64,000 nt of DNA from Acidipila sp. EB88 (GTDB taxonomy: Bacteria; Acidobacteriota; Terriglobia; Terriglobales; Acidobacteriaceae). Made by a program: the position numbers and the translations under genes. Under the pieces are notes generated by a model. It searched no databases. It was not told the origin of the DNA and was given only the letters and a program-made list of their open reading frames with translations. This document shows positions 18,489 through 28,085 of the stretch, piece by piece (within the stretch, counting starts at the first letter, position 1; each line of letters starts with the position of its first letter). Location of the stretch: the NCBI RefSeq assembly GCF_003858395.1, contig NZ_QWEV01000005.1, positions 3,162,001 to 3,226,000 on the forward strand. The letters run 5' to 3'.

Positions 18489-19933
18489 TACTCACTCGCG
18501 CTCTTCTCGTCACGACCCTTTCGGTGACAGCCGCAATAGCTGCCGTGGCTCACGCCCAGTCCGCTGAACAGGGCGGTGTGGAAACGGCGCGAACACTACC
18601 GCCTGCACCTTCTGCTGCCATCTCCACTACTCTTGCCGCATCAATCACCGGAACAGCGGCGACTCCACGTGCCGCGAACACTGGTCCTCTCTCCGCGACG
18701 CCCGCGCCTGTCGGCGAACCGCTGACACTCCCGCAGGCCGAAGCGATGGCTCTCCGCAAGCAGCCAATGCTGCAGGCGGCTCAGTTTCGCGCACGAGCCC
18801 AACGCGAGCGCATACGCGAACAGTCTGCAGCGCGTCTGCCGACGATCGTCATGAACGCTACCGGCTCGCTCGTCGCAGATACCGGTACCTCAACCGCCGC
18901 GGGGGCACTTACCACGTCCTCGTTGTCAGACCGATTTGCTTATGGTGGCACCCTGGTGCAGCTCGTCACCGATTTTGGCCGTACCAGCTCACTCATCAGC
19001 TCTGAGCGCTCGGAAACACAGGCAGCGAACGATCGAACTATCCTTACGCAGGCAGCCATCCGGCTGTCCGTGCGCGACGCGTACTTCCAGGTTCTCGGGG
19101 CGGAAGCCGTGCTCCACGCAGCGGAAGAAGCCCGGCGCAACCGCGCCCTCATCTACCACCAGGTCTCCGAACTTGCGGCGAGTCAACTCCGTTCCACACT
19201 CGATGTGAACTTTGCGGGCGTACTCGAGAGCCAGGCGGAACTTGCCGTCGTCCAGGCACGCTCTCTTGTGGAGCAGCAGCGCGCCCGGCTGGGAACGGCG
19301 ATGGGTAATCAGCAGGCTGTGACGGCTCCACTTGTCGCCGAGGCGCTTCCGTCGGACCTGCCTGCGACTGTGACCATGCTCCTGGCAGAGGCAGATACGC
19401 AACGGGCTGACCTGCAGGCCGCACGCGCCGAGCAGATGGCGGCCAAGGAATTTTCGAAGGCCCAGACTCGCCTTAACTATCCCACGCTGGATGCACTGGG
19501 CAGTGCCGGTCAGATCCCGTTCCACGATCACACATTGCAGGGCAACTACGCGGCAGCTGGCTTCAACCTGCGGGTACCAATCTTCAACGGTGGCCTTTTC
19601 CACGCGCAGCAAGCCGAGGCGGCTTTGAATGCCAGTGCACGTGAGCGGGATACCCGTGAGCAGCAACTGGAAGTGTCTCAGCAGGTTCAGACCACATGGA
19701 TTGCGGCGCAGGAAGCATTTCAGAGCATCGCGGTGACCCGGCGCCTCGTGGAGCAAAGCCGCGAAGCGTTCCGGCTGGCCAAGGCACGCTATGACGCAGG
19801 CCTCGGCAGCATCGTCGAGCTCAACGAAGCACAGCTCAATCAAACTTCCGCAGAGATCTCCGTGGCTGACGCCACCTTTACCTATCTCTCCCGCCGCGCA
19901 TTGCTCGACTACGCCACAGGACAACTCAATTGA
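18485..19933 (+). CDS. TolC-family outer membrane efflux protein
   Basis: 482 aa. The TTG at 18485 overlaps the DUF190 stop and opens a signal peptide ending in AHAQS; no suitable ATG lies nearby. Two OEP repeats are seen: LTLPQAEAMALRKQPML to about residue 270, and a second starting near residue 290, with long coiled coils (ESQAELAVVQARSLVEQQRA, then LNASARERDTREQQLEVSQQ) and YDAGLGSIVELNEAQL near the end. It forms the outer-membrane exit duct of the tripartite pump completed by the next two genes. The stop overlaps the next TTG start. Confidence 0.9.
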   Translation: MILTRALLVTTLSVTAAIAAVAHAQSAEQGGVETARTLPPAPSAAISTTLAASITGTAATPRAANTGPLSATPAPVGEPLTLPQAEAMALRKQPMLQAAQFRARAQRERIREQSAARLPTIVMNATGSLVADTGTSTAAGALTTSSLSDRFAYGGTLVQLVTDFGRTSSLISSERSETQAANDRTILTQAAIRLSVRDAYFQVLGAEAVLHAAEEARRNRALIYHQVSELAASQLRSTLDVNFAGVLESQAELAVVQARSLVEQQRARLGTAMGNQQAVTAPLVAEALPSDLPATVTMLLAEADTQRADLQAARAEQMAAKEFSKAQTRLNYPTLDALGSAGQIPFHDHTLQGNYAAAGFNLRVPIFNGGLFHAQQAEAALNASARERDTREQQLEVSQQVQTTWIAAQEAFQSIAVTRRLVEQSREAFRLAKARYDAGLGSIVELNEAQLNQTSAEISVADATFTYLSRRALLDYATGQLN

Positions 19934-21177
19934 TTCGACTTTCTACAACCACCCATCAATGGCCGAGGGCCGGTCTGCCTTCTTTCTTCTTCACCGTGGC
20001 CCTTCTGCCGCTTGGTGCATTCATCTCGGGTTGCAAGTCCGGGGGCGACGCCGCCATGGCGGCCACGACCACGGCCGCCCCGGTCGTGCCGGTGGTGCAC
20101 GCCTCGAGCGGGAGCCTATCCAACGAAGTCACGCTTTCTGCTGAGTTCACGCCCTACCAGACAGTGGATGTCATGGCCAAGGTGGCGGGCTACGTCAAGG
20201 CTATCCACGTCGACATCGGTGACCATGTCAGCGACGGGGAAGTTCTTGCCACCCTGGATGTGCCCGAGTTGCAGGATGAACTGGCGCATACCAATGCGGG
20301 ATTAGCTGCCGCGGAGGCGGGTATTGCCACAGCACAGGGAGCGCTGGAGCGCGCCAAGGCTGGCGCGAACATCGCACATCTTTCCTACACGCGCATTCAG
20401 TCTGTTCTGGATAAAAACCCTGGCCTCGTCCCGAGGCAGGAAGTGGATGTGGCCGAGTCGCGCGATCTTGAGGCCAAGGCACAGCTCGCAAGCGCACAAT
20501 CTAGTCTGGAGGCAGCCCAGCAGGCACAGCAAGGTGCTCGCTCTGAAAAGCAGCGCGCAGAGGCCATGCTCGCCTATGCCACGATCCGTGCTCCTTTCAG
20601 TGGCGTGGTGACGCAACGTTATGCGAACACGGGCTCGATGATCCAAGCCGGCACTGCGTCTCAAACGCAGGCCATGCCCATTATCCAGCTCGCGCAGAAC
20701 AGTTTGCTGCGGCTACGTTTTCCCGTGCCGGTGAGCAATGCCGCCACGATCCGAGATGGACAGGCCGTCGAGGTGCGCGTTACGACGCTGAACAAGACGT
20801 TCCCGGGCAAGATCATCCGCTACGCTGATTCCGTCAACCTGGCTACACGCACTATGCAGACTGAGGTCGACGTTCCAAACCCAAAAGGTGAGCTCATTCC
20901 CGGAATGTATGCCGAGGTGCGCCTCAACATGGCAGTGGCTGCGCATGCGCTCAGTGTTCCCGTCGATGCCGTCGATGGGCTGGGCTCTTCAGCTACCAGC
21001 GTCTTCACTGTTCGGGATGGCGAGGTGCAGCCAGTTTCCGTGACGACCGGCGTGCAGACCGCAACGCGCGTGCAGATCCTTTCGGGTCTTCATGCTGACG
21101 ACCCGGTCATCGTGGGTCGCCGCAGCAACCTTACTGCGGGCGAAAAAGTTCAGGCACAAACCGCCGGTTACGAATAA
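19930..21177 (+). CDS. RND efflux membrane-fusion lipoprotein
   Basis: 415 aa. The TTG start at 19930 overlaps the TolC stop (TTGA). The N-terminus is a lipoprotein signal with lipobox FISGC (Cys35). Lipoyl half-motifs (VDVMAKVAGYVKAIHVDIGDH and ATIRAPFSGVVTQRYANTG) flank an alpha-hairpin (about 110-210), followed by beta-barrel and membrane-proximal domains (VDVPNPKGELIPGMYAEVRL). It is the periplasmic adaptor linking the RND permease to TolC. The gene is in one operon with DUF190, TolC and RND genes. Confidence 0.9.
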   Translation: MIRLSTTTHQWPRAGLPSFFFTVALLPLGAFISGCKSGGDAAMAATTTAAPVVPVVHASSGSLSNEVTLSAEFTPYQTVDVMAKVAGYVKAIHVDIGDHVSDGEVLATLDVPELQDELAHTNAGLAAAEAGIATAQGALERAKAGANIAHLSYTRIQSVLDKNPGLVPRQEVDVAESRDLEAKAQLASAQSSLEAAQQAQQGARSEKQRAEAMLAYATIRAPFSGVVTQRYANTGSMIQAGTASQTQAMPIIQLAQNSLLRLRFPVPVSNAATIRDGQAVEVRVTTLNKTFPGKIIRYADSVNLATRTMQTEVDVPNPKGELIPGMYAEVRLNMAVAAHALSVPVDAVDGLGSSATSVFTVRDGEVQPVSVTTGVQTATRVQILSGLHADDPVIVGRRSNLTAGEKVQAQTAGYE

Positions 21178-21250
21178 GCACGCCCCTGCTCCTCCTTTAC
21201 CGTGACGCCCGGCACATTCTTCCCGGCATCTTCTTCAGGAGCCCCGCTCT

Positions 21251-24200
21251 ATGTCTGGATTCGCAATCCGGAACCCGTACTTTCTTCTGGTTCTCTGCCT
21301 GATTTTCTCGCTGCTTGGAATCGTCAGCATCGGCCGCATGCCTATCGACATGTTTCCGCCGGTCAATATCCCGGTGGTTGCCGTCGCTACTTTCTATGCC
21401 GGCATGCCGCCGCAGCAGATTGAAACCAACATCACGTTTCACCTTGAGCGCCAGTTCACGCTCGCCAGTGGTATAGACCACATCGAATCACGCTCGCTTT
21501 CCGGCGTCTCTTTGATCAAAGTGTACTTCCATCCCGGTGTCGACCCGGACGCAGCAGCCGCGCAGATCTCTACGCTCGCGATGGCCGATCTGCACGACAT
21601 GCCTCCGGGGACTTATCCGCCGGTCGTACTTAAGCAGGATGCTTCTAACCTGCCGGTCACACTCGTTACGCTTGAGGGCGAAGGGCTCGATGAGACCAGG
21701 CTGAAAGACGTGGCGCAGAACTTTGTACGCAACCAGCTAGCCGCAGTACCGGGCGCATCGGTTCCGCAGCCTTTCGGTGGAAGCTGGCGGCAGATCCAGA
21801 TGTATGCCGACCCATACAAGCTCGAAGCCCATCAACTCAGCCCCATGGATGTGGTCCGCGCCGTCAACAAGGCCAACGTGGTGCTTCCGGCAGGTGACGT
21901 GCCTATCGGCCGCTACGACTACGACATCTATACCAACTCCATGCTCAAGGGCCCGGAAGATATCGACCAGGTCCCAGTCAAAATGGAGGGTGTCAACCCG
22001 GTCCGGGTTGGTGACGTTGCAACCACGAAAGACTCGCAGACGCGTCTCTACAACGTCGTACGCGTGAACGGTAAGGACGCCGTTTATCTGCCGATCTTCA
22101 AAGGAGGCAGTAGCGCGAACACCATCTCCATTGTCGATGGGGTCCGCGCTACGCTCAAGAAGCTGTTCGACATACCAGCAAGCCTCGTCACGCGTGCGGT
22201 ATTTGACCAGTCACGCTTTGTGCGCACGGCCATTGAGACGCTTCTGCATGAGGGTGGTGTCGGCCTCTTCCTCACCTGCATCATGATCCTGGTATTTCTG
22301 GGTAGCATGCGTGCAACGCTGGCCGTCTTTTTCTCCATTCCTCTTTCCGTGCTCACCACGTTCCTGGTCCTTAACATGCTGGGCTCCTCCGTCAACACGA
22401 TGGTGCTCGGAGGCCTTGCGCTCGCACTCTCTCGACTAATTGATAACTCCGTCGTTGTTCTCGAGAACATCTTCCGCCACATGGAGCACGGCGAAGCGCC
22501 ACTGGTCGCCGCAGAAAAGGGTGGGAGCGAAGTGGCTCTGCCCGTACTTGCCGGAACTCTTACGACAGTTGTTGTTTTCTTCCCAGTTACCTTGCTATTC
22601 GGCGTCAGCAAGTTCCTCTTCTCGGCGCTTGCACTGGCCGTGGTCATCTCACTGTTCGCGTCTTACTTTGTCGCCATGACGGTGGTGCCGTTGTTCTGCG
22701 CCATGTTTATTAAGAACCCGCATGGGTCTCAGGTCCACGCTGACGAGCAGGTTGGTGCAAGTGCCCATGTCGTGAGGTCTCCGAGCTGGGGACAGCGCTT
22801 CAACACCGCATTCAACCGCGGCTTTGACTCTCTCCTGGATGCGTATGATCGTACGGTCGCACGCGTCCTCCGGCACCCGCGGGCTACGCTACTTTGGACG
22901 GGCGTCGCCTTCCTCGCGTCTTTGTTCCTGTTCCCGCTGCTTGGGCTCTCGTTCTTTCCACGGACCGATGCAGGGCAGTTCGTGATTAACTTCAAGGCTC
23001 CATCTGGAACCAAGCTTGCCGATACGCTTGTTGAGTCCACACGCCTGGAGAGCATCATCAGGAGCACCGTACCCAGATCCGACCTCGACATGACGCTCAC
23101 CAACGTCGGCCTCGATCCAAGCTTTTCTGCGCTGTTTACGCCCAACTCTGCCATGCACACTGGATTTATGCAGGTAGCGCTCAAGCCGGAACACGCCATC
23201 AGCTCATTCGTCGATATCGCGCGCGTCAAAACACGGGTCGCTCGCGAAATGCCTGAGCTGCAGACATTCTTCTCGTCGGGTAGCCTCGTCGATGCCGTGC
23301 TCAACATGGGCGCGCCCGCACCGATCGATATTCGCGTTGCGGGAACAAATCTGACCGCCGACTACGACCTGGCCCAGAAGATCTCCGCCCAAGTGCGCAA
23401 TCTACCCGGCGTCGCTGACGTCTACATCCCGCAGGACATCGATTACCCTTCGCTTCGCGTCAATGTCAACCGTATGCGCGCTGAAGAACTCGGGCTCTCG
23501 GAGAATGAGGTCGTCTCCAACCTCATCACAGCGCTCTCTTCAAATGCCATGATCGCGCCCAGCGTCTGGATTGACCCAAAGACCGGGAACAACTACTTCC
23601 TGGCCATGCAGTATCCAGACAACCAGATCAAGACCATCGAAGATCTGAAAGCTATCCCGCTGCATGCGGGTTCGCTCAAGCAGCCTACGCGCCTGGATAT
23701 GGTCGCGGACATTACTCCATTCCGTGCGCCGACTGAGGTAGACCACATGCAGATTCGCCGCAACGTTGACATCTACGTGCGGCCAGGCGGTGAAGATCTT
23801 GCTCGCATCACCCGCCAGATTCAGAAGATCATCGCGAATACACAGGCACCGCATGGCGTATCAACCACTCTGGCCGGCAGTGTCGATTCAATGTTCGCAT
23901 CTTTCCAAAGCTTTGCGATCGGGTTGACGCTCTCCGTGGCGCTGCTTTACCTCATCCTTGTGGCGCAGTTCCGCTCCTTTGTGGACCCACTCATCATCAT
24001 GCTCGCGCTACCCCCAGGTATCACTGGCGTGCTCGTGGCGCTGCTGCTTTGGGGCACCACGCTCAATGTCATGTCGCTGATGGGTGTTGTGATGCTCGCC
24101 GGCATCGCTCTTTCCAATTCCATTCTTATTGTTGAATTCGCCCATCATCTGCTTGCCGAGGGGCACTCTGTGCAGGAGGCCATCACCACTTCTTGCCGTG

Positions 24201-24418
24201 TACGGCTGCGTCCGATCCTGATGACCTCGCTTGCTACACTGATCGGCTTGCTACCCATGGCATTGAAGATGGGTGAAGGTAGTGAGCAGTATGCTCCTCT
24301 CGCGCAGGCGCTGATTGGCGGCCTCTCGTTGTCTGTCCTGCTAACAATCTTTCTTGTTCCCGCCGGATTCTACCTGTTCTACGCTAGCCGTCAGGAGGAT
24401 CCAGCACACGCAAGTTGA
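21251..24418 (+). CDS. RND efflux permease (AcrB/HAE1-like)
   Basis: 1055 aa, the normal length for the family. TM1 (FLLVLCLIFSLLGIVSI), two large periplasmic loops, TM2-6 (about 330-500), TM7 near 545 and TM8-12 (about 870-1040) follow the RND plan. TM4 reads LALALSRLIDNSVVVLENI: one Asp of the usual proton-relay pair is kept (DN instead of DD). ILMTSLATLIGLLPMAL matches the conserved TM11 region. It is the proton-driven pump of the tripartite system; the substrate is not readable from sequence. There are 73 bp between the adaptor gene and this start, with AGGAG before the ATG. Confidence 0.92.
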   Translation: MSGFAIRNPYFLLVLCLIFSLLGIVSIGRMPIDMFPPVNIPVVAVATFYAGMPPQQIETNITFHLERQFTLASGIDHIESRSLSGVSLIKVYFHPGVDPDAAAAQISTLAMADLHDMPPGTYPPVVLKQDASNLPVTLVTLEGEGLDETRLKDVAQNFVRNQLAAVPGASVPQPFGGSWRQIQMYADPYKLEAHQLSPMDVVRAVNKANVVLPAGDVPIGRYDYDIYTNSMLKGPEDIDQVPVKMEGVNPVRVGDVATTKDSQTRLYNVVRVNGKDAVYLPIFKGGSSANTISIVDGVRATLKKLFDIPASLVTRAVFDQSRFVRTAIETLLHEGGVGLFLTCIMILVFLGSMRATLAVFFSIPLSVLTTFLVLNMLGSSVNTMVLGGLALALSRLIDNSVVVLENIFRHMEHGEAPLVAAEKGGSEVALPVLAGTLTTVVVFFPVTLLFGVSKFLFSALALAVVISLFASYFVAMTVVPLFCAMFIKNPHGSQVHADEQVGASAHVVRSPSWGQRFNTAFNRGFDSLLDAYDRTVARVLRHPRATLLWTGVAFLASLFLFPLLGLSFFPRTDAGQFVINFKAPSGTKLADTLVESTRLESIIRSTVPRSDLDMTLTNVGLDPSFSALFTPNSAMHTGFMQVALKPEHAISSFVDIARVKTRVAREMPELQTFFSSGSLVDAVLNMGAPAPIDIRVAGTNLTADYDLAQKISAQVRNLPGVADVYIPQDIDYPSLRVNVNRMRAEELGLSENEVVSNLITALSSNAMIAPSVWIDPKTGNNYFLAMQYPDNQIKTIEDLKAIPLHAGSLKQPTRLDMVADITPFRAPTEVDHMQIRRNVDIYVRPGGEDLARITRQIQKIIANTQAPHGVSTTLAGSVDSMFASFQSFAIGLTLSVALLYLILVAQFRSFVDPLIIMLALPPGITGVLVALLLWGTTLNVMSLMGVVMLAGIALSNSILIVEFAHHLLAEGHSVQEAITTSCRVRLRPILMTSLATLIGLLPMALKMGEGSEQYAPLAQALIGGLSLSVLLTIFLVPAGFYLFYASRQEDPAHAS

Positions 24419-24559
24419 CTGCCAGCACATACACTTGGCGCTAACCCGGTTCTAGGGTGCACTTGCTAGCAGGCAAGATTAATCCGTCAGGAAGGTCTCG
24501 GAGCCCTTGAAGCCGCGACCACTTTCGCAATTAAGATGCAGGGAGGAAACAGGTGTCTG

Positions 24560-25336
24560 ATGAGCCTTAACATCGTGAATTCACCAGGCGCGCTGGTCTA
24601 TGTTGTCGAGGATGACGACGAGATTGCACGTCTTCTCGCCATCACTTTGGCACGGGCGGGCTTCACTGTCCGGTCATTCTCAAGCAGCACGTCTGTCTTA
24701 CGCTCTGCTATCGAGCAGCGCCCTGCGGTCATTCTGCTTAATGACTCCATGAGCAAGACCCCATCCGATTCCACTCAGACGCCGGGCAGCATGGAGCTTC
24801 TGCGGGCGCTCATTTCCGAACCTTCATTGCAGGCTCTTCGGAAGATCATGCTTTCAATTCGCAGCACATCGCATGCACGCATTCTCGCCCTGGATGCTGG
24901 TGCGGACGATTACCTTACCACCCCATTCAGTCCCAAGGAAGTAGTCGCTCGTGTCCGCGCTGTATTGCGAGCCTTCAATACTGAAGTGACGCCCACCCTG
25001 AGGTGTGGCACCCTCTTGCTTGATCTGGACGCTAGAAGGGTATGGCTCGAAGACAGACCTGTTGAGGTTACTACGACTGAGTTCGACATGCTTGCGTTCC
25101 TCATGAAGCATGCTGGCCGTATAGTGAGTCGGCACGCTCTCCTCTCAGAATTAAGGCCGCTAGAAAAGAAGGCGGAGACAGTGAGGGTTGTTGATGTTTA
25201 CATGCGCCGAATTCGGGAAAAGATAGAGCTTAACCCCTCAAATCCGAGGCTGATCGTGACTTGCCGAGGCGAGGGATACATGCTCCGCAAAGCAGACCCT
25301 GCCGGCACTGTCGAAGAGCGAACTGGACGTTCGTAA
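24560..25336 (+). CDS. Orphan OmpR-type response regulator with degenerate receiver
   Basis: 258 aa from the ATG at 24560; 24536 is an alternative. The receiver keeps acidic residues (VEDDD, 16-20) but the phospho-acceptor position is Asn61 (VILLND) and the conserved Lys is Thr121 (DDYLTTPF). About ten extra residues (65-77) follow the active-site strand. The winged-helix domain is intact (TTTEFDMLAFLMKHAGRIVS, VVDVYMRRIREKI, TCRGEGYML). It probably binds DNA without normal Asp phosphorylation, although Asp62 is adjacent. It follows the RND operon by about 140 bp with no kinase partner, and its base composition looks less GC-rich than its neighbours. Confidence 0.82.
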   Translation: MSLNIVNSPGALVYVVEDDDEIARLLAITLARAGFTVRSFSSSTSVLRSAIEQRPAVILLNDSMSKTPSDSTQTPGSMELLRALISEPSLQALRKIMLSIRSTSHARILALDAGADDYLTTPFSPKEVVARVRAVLRAFNTEVTPTLRCGTLLLDLDARRVWLEDRPVEVTTTEFDMLAFLMKHAGRIVSRHALLSELRPLEKKAETVRVVDVYMRRIREKIELNPSNPRLIVTCRGEGYMLRKADPAGTVEERTGRS

Positions 25337-25396
25337 CAAGACACCCTTGATACTTTGCACAGCATCCAGCTGGGTATTTGTTCGGTGTCCTCAGTC

Positions 25397-26746
25397 CTAC
25401 TTAGCGGCGGCCGCATCCTTGTCGACCTTGAAGCGGTAAGTCAGCTGGAAGTAGGCAAGCGTCAGCGGCGCGCGGTGGCTGGTGCTGGTCATCACGTAGC
25501 CGGGGAAGAAGTGACCCAGGCCGACGTTGGTGACGAGCGACTTATGGAAGATGTACTTCGCCGAGGCGTCGAACTCGCTGCCGATGCCGTCGTGCGCGAA
25601 GCCGGCGGTGGGTGCCGTTACAACGCTGGCGGCGCTGCTGCTGTACACGCCGTCGCGCGTGGAGGCCACGTGCAGCGAACTGCCCTGGAAGAGCAGCAGG
25701 AAGTTGGTCGAGGGCGCGAGCGAAAAGTTGAGCCGGTCCTGCTTGATGTTCTGAAAGCCGAACAAGTCAACCAGGCCGAAGGCATTGTGATTGGAAGGGT
25801 ACTGCTGGTCGTAGGTGCCGATGCGCTGGGCATTGGTATGGGGATTGCCGGTGGCGTAGTCGTACTCGCCCTCGATGTGCGGCTTGAGCGGCACGGTACC
25901 GATCGCGTAGCCGCCGCGGATGATCGCGGCTCCGGCATGGATCGAGTCGTTGCTGTAGCTGCCGCGCTGCAGGTCGCCGGTGCCGGAGGAGTCAAAGCCG
26001 AAAGGCAGCTTGGTCTCGTAGTAGCTGCCAAAGGTCACCTCGGTCTCGGTGCCGGCGATCTTCTGCTGGCTGGTCACACGGGGCACGGCACGCACCAGCA
26101 CGAAGGGGGCGATCGTGGTCTTGGGGACCACCGTGGTGAGGTTTGCTTCCACTCCGTGGAAGGTGAGCCCTGCACCATGCGTGTCGAGGCTGGTTGGGTG
26201 CACAGTCACGACCGAGGTGCTGAAGATGTCGACGCGGTTCTTGTCGCCGACGCGCAGGTTGAAGCCATCCCAGGTGCGGCTGTTGTTGGTCCAGTCGCTG
26301 ATACCCACCACGCGCTCGTCGCCGAACTTCAACTCCTGCCGCCCGGCGATGAACTGCAAAGGCTTGTAGTGGAAGTTGAGATAGCCCTGGCGCAGATCAA
26401 ACACATCGCGCTGGTTGGCCGCAACGTCGCGCAGGGGCAAGCCAAGTGCATGCGTGTCCTGGAACTGCAGGTAGCCGGTAAGCCAGGAAAGCGGCCGCAC
26501 CGTGAGGCCGCCGCGTGCGCGGGTCAGCACATACATGCGTTCTTTGTCGTTGACGTAGTTCAACGCGGTCTGGTCTTCGAGACGGCCCCGCAGCTCCATG
26601 TCGATCGACATCCAGCTGGGCAGCGTGTGCCATTGCAGCGGCTGCGGCACGCCTTCTTTCTTTGGGTACATCTCGCGCTGCGCAAGCGCCGGCAGGGCGG
26701 CAAGCAAGGCAAGCATGGCAGTCGCACAACGCAACATCGAGGGCAT
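25397..26746 (-). CDS. Alginate-export-type outer membrane porin
   Basis: 449 aa. A signal peptide (MLALLAALPALAQ) precedes a beta-barrel of the alginate_exp family: alternating strands such as WMSIDMELRGRLEDQT, LTGYLQFQDTHALGL, FDLRQGYLNFHY, FIAGRQELKFGDERVVG and a C-terminal strand ending YFQLTYRFKV. Family members pass acidic polysaccharides or small solutes across the outer membrane. The gene follows the bicupin gene on the same strand after 82 bp, so co-transcription is likely; uptake or release of an organic acid is a guess from that pairing. Confidence 0.82.
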   Translation of the reverse strand: MPSMLRCATAMLALLAALPALAQREMYPKKEGVPQPLQWHTLPSWMSIDMELRGRLEDQTALNYVNDKERMYVLTRARGGLTVRPLSWLTGYLQFQDTHALGLPLRDVAANQRDVFDLRQGYLNFHYKPLQFIAGRQELKFGDERVVGISDWTNNSRTWDGFNLRVGDKNRVDIFSTSVVTVHPTSLDTHGAGLTFHGVEANLTTVVPKTTIAPFVLVRAVPRVTSQQKIAGTETEVTFGSYYETKLPFGFDSSGTGDLQRGSYSNDSIHAGAAIIRGGYAIGTVPLKPHIEGEYDYATGNPHTNAQRIGTYDQQYPSNHNAFGLVDLFGFQNIKQDRLNFSLAPSTNFLLLFQGSSLHVASTRDGVYSSSAASVVTAPTAGFAHDGIGSEFDASAKYIFHKSLVTNVGLGHFFPGYVMTSTSHRAPLTLAYFQLTYRFKVDKDAAAAK

Positions 26747-26828
26747 GGGGGAACCTTTCGGAATCAGGAAAAGTGAAAGGAGCCGGCCTGCGGCAGACTC
26801 CTTTCTTCACAGCGTGTTGCGGCAGCAC

Positions 26829-28085
26829 TTACTCGGGCGTGATCACGGCTTCCTTCTTGTTGATCTTGCCGAGGAACTCTTCGCCTGTGCCGAGGTGCTC
26901 ATTCACCAGCCGCGAAGGCGTGTGCGCGAGCCACTCGCCAAGCGAGATGTCCTGGTACTCGGGCGTCGGGAAGATCTCCAGGAAGACCAGGTCGGTATCA
27001 CCGGTGTTCTCGATGTAGTGCGGAGCCGACTTGTCGATGTAGCCGACGTCGCCCGCGTGGAAGTCCATGGTGCGTGCGTGACCACCGGCGGCAAACACCG
27101 TCATGCGGCCCGTGCCCTTGACGTAGTACTGCCACTCGTCCTCGTTGGGGTGCCAGTGCAGCTCACGCAGGCCGCCGGGCTTGAGCGTCACGATGGCAGC
27201 CGCGATATTGCTGGCCGGGAAGTTCTTGCGGTCGACGATCTTGACGCTGCCGCCTGCCGTGACCTTGGTGGGCTGCATCTTGCCGGTGAAGAACGCGAAA
27301 CTGTTCGGCACGGGCCCGGTCTGTGCATAGACCTGCTTCTTTTCCTCAGCGAGCGGCCGGGGCAGGTCGCGCTGGAAGATGAAGAGTTCACGCTTCGGCA
27401 CATTGGCGAAGGTTTCTTCCGTGGTTGCGAAGTTCTTCGCCAGCACGCTCTTGGGCGTGTGGTGCAGCCAGTCGGTGAGCAGGAAGGTTTCGAACTCGTT
27501 GAAGTTGCCATCGTCGAACGCCAGCAGGAACTGGCAGCCATCGGGGCCGAGACCCTGGATCGAGTGCGGGATGCCGCCGGGGAAGATCCACAGATCGCCC
27601 TCGTTCACGTCTTCCACAAACGCGCGGCCCTGCTGGTCCACAGCGGTGATGCGTGCGCTGCCGGCCGTCATAAAGGCCCATTCCGCACCTACGTGCCAGT
27701 GCAGCTCGCGTATACCGCCCGAGACCAGGCGCATCTCTACGCCGGCCATCTTCTTCGAGATCGGCAGATCGCGCACCGTGACCTGGCGCGTCCACCCGCC
27801 TTCTTCAATGCGCTTGTGCGCAAACGAGAACGGGTACTTGAACGGAGGCTGACCGCCCGAGTCCGTCATCGGCGGATATGCGGAGTCCATCTCCATCGCG
27901 TCCAGTGCCTTGGTGTCAGGCCCGGGCTGGCGCTCGTTCACGCCGGTATGCGTGTCGCCGTTTTTGTCCGCAGACTGCTGTGCGGCTGCCACCAACGGCA
28001 GGCTTGCTGCAGCGGCCAACAAAGCGGAGCTACGCTCCAGGAATCGACGCCGGCTCAGACCGTCGTTGCTGTTCTGCTCTTCCAT
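26829..28085 (-). CDS. Bicupin oxalate decarboxylase-like enzyme, Tat exported
   Basis: 418 aa from the ATG at 28085 (GAGGAC upstream), where a Tat signal begins (LSRRRFLERSSALLAAAASL). In-frame codons to 28235 are not needed. Both cupin domains carry the Mn site: RELHWHVGAEWAFMTAG with PHSIQGLG, and RELHWHPNEDEWQYYVKG with PHYIENTG. The lid segment DDGNFNEFETF keeps the Glu found in oxalate decarboxylases (SEN in Bacillus OxdC). The expected reaction is oxalate to formate and CO2. The downstream porin may move substrate or product. The family assignment is strong; substrate is inferred from similarity to OxdC. Confidence 0.87.
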   Translation of the reverse strand: MEEQNSNDGLSRRRFLERSSALLAAAASLPLVAAAQQSADKNGDTHTGVNERQPGPDTKALDAMEMDSAYPPMTDSGGQPPFKYPFSFAHKRIEEGGWTRQVTVRDLPISKKMAGVEMRLVSGGIRELHWHVGAEWAFMTAGSARITAVDQQGRAFVEDVNEGDLWIFPGGIPHSIQGLGPDGCQFLLAFDDGNFNEFETFLLTDWLHHTPKSVLAKNFATTEETFANVPKRELFIFQRDLPRPLAEEKKQVYAQTGPVPNSFAFFTGKMQPTKVTAGGSVKIVDRKNFPASNIAAAIVTLKPGGLRELHWHPNEDEWQYYVKGTGRMTVFAAGGHARTMDFHAGDVGYIDKSAPHYIENTGDTDLVFLEIFPTPEYQDISLGEWLAHTPSRLVNEHLGTGEEFLGKINKKEAVITPE

